Assembly (NCBI GenBank): GCA_902604565.1
Contig: CACKZF010000001.1
Location: 44,329-108,328, forward strand
DNA: 64,000 nt
Reading direction: 5' to 3'
DNA from: an uncultured Pelagibacteraceae bacterium
GTDB taxonomy: Bacteria > Pseudomonadota > Alphaproteobacteria > Pelagibacterales > Pelagibacteraceae
The position numbers were made by a program, and so were the translations under genes. Below, one piece after another: positions 61,387 through 64,000 of this stretch; position 1 is the first letter of the stretch, and the number at the start of each line of letters is the position of its first letter. The notes under the pieces were generated by a model that was not told the origin of the DNA, ran no database searches, and saw nothing but the letters and a program-made list of their open reading frames with translations.

Positions 61387-62328
61387 ATGTGCGGAATAGC
61401 TGGTCTTATACATAGAGGAAAATCCTCTAATGTAGGAAATGAATTACAAGCAATGCTTCAGGCTTTAAAGCATAGAGGTCCTGACTCAACAGGTTATGCT
61501 CTATATGCAGATAATGATGGTGAAAACTTCATAATGAGATTCAAGGTTGGAGAAAATGTTGGTGAAGGTAGTTCCTCCATAAATGAAGATGAAAGTGTTT
61601 ATGATAAGAGGAAAGAACTTGTAGACGATATGTTAAAAAATCTTGGTGCAAAAGTATTGAAGGAAGAAAAACTAACTCCATATTCCTACAGATATGAAAT
61701 GAAATATGACGACGATTTAATGGATTTTTCAAAGAAAATTGAGAGTATTGAAAGTGTAGAAATTTTATCGATTGGTAAATCACTTGAATTAATTAAAGAT
61801 TTAGGAGATGCAAAAGTAGTTTTAGATAGGTATGATCTTGGAAAAGTAACAGGAACTCATGCTATAGGTCATGCTAGAATGGCAACTGAGTCAGGTGTAG
61901 ATATCAAATCTGCTCACCCTTTTTGGGGATATCCTTTTAGCGATGTTTCAGTTGTACATAATGGTCAATTAACTAATTACTGGAATAATAGAAGAGTGTT
62001 AGAGAACAAAGGCATGAGATTTATGTCTGAATGTGACTCTGAGCTGATAGCTGTTTATTTAGCAGAGAAAATGAGAAATGGAGCAACATTAGAAGAAGGC
62101 ATGAAGGATAGTTTGTCAGGTTTAGATGGAGTGTTTACATATTTTGTTGCAACGAAAGATTCTTTGGGAATGGCTAAAGATACAATGGCAGCAAAACCAT
62201 TAGTCTTATACGAGTCAGATGATTTAGTTGCTATGGGCTCTGAGGAAATAGCAATAAGATCTATCTTGCCACATGAAATAGATACATATGATCCATTTGA
62301 TGGAGAGGTAAAAGTATGGCAAATTTAA
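61387..62328 (+). CDS. mgsA: N-methylglutamate synthase subunit A-like (class II amidotransferase domain)
   Basis: MCGIAGLIHRG N-terminal Cys nucleophile; LKHRGPDSTGYALY. Confidence 0.85.
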   Translation: MCGIAGLIHRGKSSNVGNELQAMLQALKHRGPDSTGYALYADNDGENFIMRFKVGENVGEGSSSINEDESVYDKRKELVDDMLKNLGAKVLKEEKLTPYSYRYEMKYDDDLMDFSKKIESIESVEILSIGKSLELIKDLGDAKVVLDRYDLGKVTGTHAIGHARMATESGVDIKSAHPFWGYPFSDVSVVHNGQLTNYWNNRRVLENKGMRFMSECDSELIAVYLAEKMRNGATLEEGMKDSLSGLDGVFTYFVATKDSLGMAKDTMAAKPLVLYESDDLVAMGSEEIAIRSILPHEIDTYDPFDGEVKVWQI

Positions 62329-63170
62329 AAACAACAGAAAAAAAAACCAAAGCCCAATCAATGGGACTTCATACAGAAGTTCTTACAGGTAAAACTCAAC
62401 AAAAATTTTTTAATCCTGATGAGGCAGAAAACTTTTACTATTGGGGAACTTATGATGTTGATTTTAATAAAAGAATTGACCTTGATGTAAATGATCTAGA
62501 CTGCAAAGAGGCAAACAAAAAAATTGATGAGCTTATGAGTCAAGGCTATGGAACAATAGTTATAAAGAACCCACAAGGAAAACATAGTTTAGGTGTTGGG
62601 GTGTTAAATAAATTAAATTTAATATTTGAAGGAAGTTTGGGTTATTTTGGGGTTGGTTCTATTGATGGTCCAACGGTAAGAATTAATGGTAGAGTTGGAT
62701 GGTCGTGTGCAGAAAATATGATGGCAGGAAAAGTAGTAATAGAAAAAAATGCTGGATCATGTTTTGGTGCAGCAGTTAGAGGTGGAGACTTAATATGTAA
62801 AGGTAGCGTTGGTGCTAGAACAGGAATTGATCAAAAAGGTGGAACAATTATCGTTGGTGGTGACGCTGGAGCATTCACTGGCTTTATGATGCAAAGAGGA
62901 AGGATAATAATTTTAGGTAATGTCGGTATAAACCTCGGAGACTCTATGTATGATGGAACTATTTATGTAGGTGGAAAAATTGGGTCATTTGGAAGTGATG
63001 CGATTGAGTCACCTATGACAAAAAGTGATATAGATTGGATCAAAAGAAAACTTAAAGTCGCTGAGATTGGCGAAAATTTTGATATTTCAAAGATGACAAA
63101 AGTAGTTGCAGGTAAAAAACTCTGGAACTATGACGCTTTAGAACCAACTGAGAAAAAAGGAGCAATTTAA
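62316..63170 (+). CDS. mgsB: N-methylglutamate synthase subunit B-like (GXGXG domain)
   Basis: GSLGYFGVGSIDGPTVRINGRVGWSCAENMMAGKVVIEKNAG; GGDAGAFTGFMMQRGRIIILGNVG. Confidence 0.85.
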   Translation: MANLKTTEKKTKAQSMGLHTEVLTGKTQQKFFNPDEAENFYYWGTYDVDFNKRIDLDVNDLDCKEANKKIDELMSQGYGTIVIKNPQGKHSLGVGVLNKLNLIFEGSLGYFGVGSIDGPTVRINGRVGWSCAENMMAGKVVIEKNAGSCFGAAVRGGDLICKGSVGARTGIDQKGGTIIVGGDAGAFTGFMMQRGRIIILGNVGINLGDSMYDGTIYVGGKIGSFGSDAIESPMTKSDIDWIKRKLKVAEIGENFDISKMTKVVAGKKLWNYDALEPTEKKGAI

Positions 63171-64000
63171 TGGCAAAGAAAAAAAACGGAAAATCAAATG
63201 GTCATTCCAATGGGAATGGTGGTAGTGAATTTTCAAAAAGAAATAAAAGTTTACTAGGTTATAACGCTATATTTACACCAGAAGTAATCGACGACATTCA
63301 TATTAAAGCTCAGTTAGGAAGATACCGAATGAGAGGTATGGCTCTAATGAAAAAAATTCCTACATTTGACGATTTAGTTTTTTTACCTGGAACTCTTACA
63401 AGATTTGTAATCGAAGGTTACAGAGAAAAATGTGAAACGAAAACTATCATTGGTCCAAGATGTGAAAATCCAGTGGAATTAGATATTCCAGTTTATATAA
63501 CAGGTATGAGTTTTGGAGCTTTATCTTATGAAGCAAAAACAGCACTTGCAAGAGGAGCAACCATGGCGGGTAGCGCAACATGTTCAGGTGAAGGTGGAAT
63601 GATACCTGACGAGAGAAGATATTCAGAAAAATGGTACTATCAATGTATTCAATCAAGATATGGATTTAATCCTCATCATGCACAACTTGCTGATGGAATT
63701 GAAGTTTTCATAGGTCAAGGACAAAAAGTTGGGATGGGTGGTCACTTAATGGGTCAAAAAGTTACTGACCAAGTAGCAGAGATGAGATCATTGCCAGCTG
63801 GTATTGATCAAAGATCTCCTGCAAGACATCCTGATTGGCTAGGACCAGATGACTTAGCTTTAAAAGTTCAAGAGCTAAGAGAGTTAACAAAAAATAAAGT
63901 TCCAATACAATTAAAACTTGGAGCAGCAAAAGTTTATGATGATGTTCGTATGGCAGCAAAATGTGATCCTGACTCTATTTATCTAGACGGTATGGAAGGT
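63170..64000 (+). CDS. mgsC: N-methylglutamate synthase subunit C-like (FMN glutamate synthase domain), truncated by window end
   Basis: Hand translation from ATG 63170: MAKKKNGKSNGHSNGNGGSEFSKRNKSLLGYNAIF...ITGMSFGALSYEAKTALARGA; open to window end. Confidence 0.85.
   Translation, partial: MAKKKNGKSNGHSNGNGGSEFSKRNKSLLGYNAIFTPEVIDDIHIKAQLGRYRMRGMALMKKIPTFDDLVFLPGTLTRFVIEGYREKCETKTIIGPRCENPVELDIPVYITGMSFGALSYEAKTALARGATMAGSATCSGEGGMIPDERRYSEKWYYQCIQSRYGFNPHHAQLADGIEVFIGQGQKVGMGGHLMGQKVTDQVAEMRSLPAGIDQRSPARHPDWLGPDDLALKVQELRELTKNKVPIQLKLGAAKVYDDVRMAAKCDPDSIYLDGMEG

Noticed and set aside
63447-63959. Minus-strand ORFs inside mgsC
   Set aside because: Overlap a strongly supported FMN glutamate synthase-domain reading frame that runs off the window
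1-64000. tRNA, rRNA, CRISPR, transposon or prophage content
   Set aside because: No cloverleaf, repeat-spacer array, transposase or phage structural motif seen by eye; tRNAscan-SE and CRISPR finders would be decisive

Overview
The window is a gene-dense, AT-rich alphaproteobacterial chromosome segment. Gene content and very short intergenic gaps resemble SAR11/Pelagibacterales (inference, no search run). I saw no rRNA, tRNA, CRISPR array, transposase or phage module. Most of it is a methylated-amine, osmolyte and C1 catabolic region. It contains an Fbp-type iron(III) ABC transporter preceded by overlapping Fur-like operators; acuI + LysR; folE/hisI; ETF-QO/EtfA/EtfB with a dimethylglycine/sarcosine dehydrogenase-like enzyme; a Rieske oxygenase + methyltransferase divergent from an OpuAC-type binding protein + permease + MetF-like + DmdA/GcvT-like operon; purEK; a soxBDAG heterotetramer with fhs; a sugar/osmolyte-type ABC importer with a GH63-like hydrolase and Fe-ADH; gpsA and glpK; tmm; tmoXVW-like genes; tdm (DUF1989+GcvT); a MarR-like small protein; an FAD oxidoreductase; and gmaS-mgsABC (mgsC is cut by the window end). 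Best candidates for undescribed biology: (1) an M19 dipeptidase/551-aa unknown/DUF3726/55-aa CxxC...CxxC operon at 23.7-27.1 kb; (2) the MetF-like + DmdA-like demethylation cassette at 19-23 kb; (3) the SET-domain/APS-kinase-like/cytidylyltransferase-like cluster at 15.9-17.1 kb; (4) a MarR-like protein coupled to tdm, with paired GATAC-N4-GTAT dyads upstream; (5) hairpins placed right after four solute-binding-protein genes; (6) a probable A7 homopolymer frameshift at the start of the tmoW-like gene.
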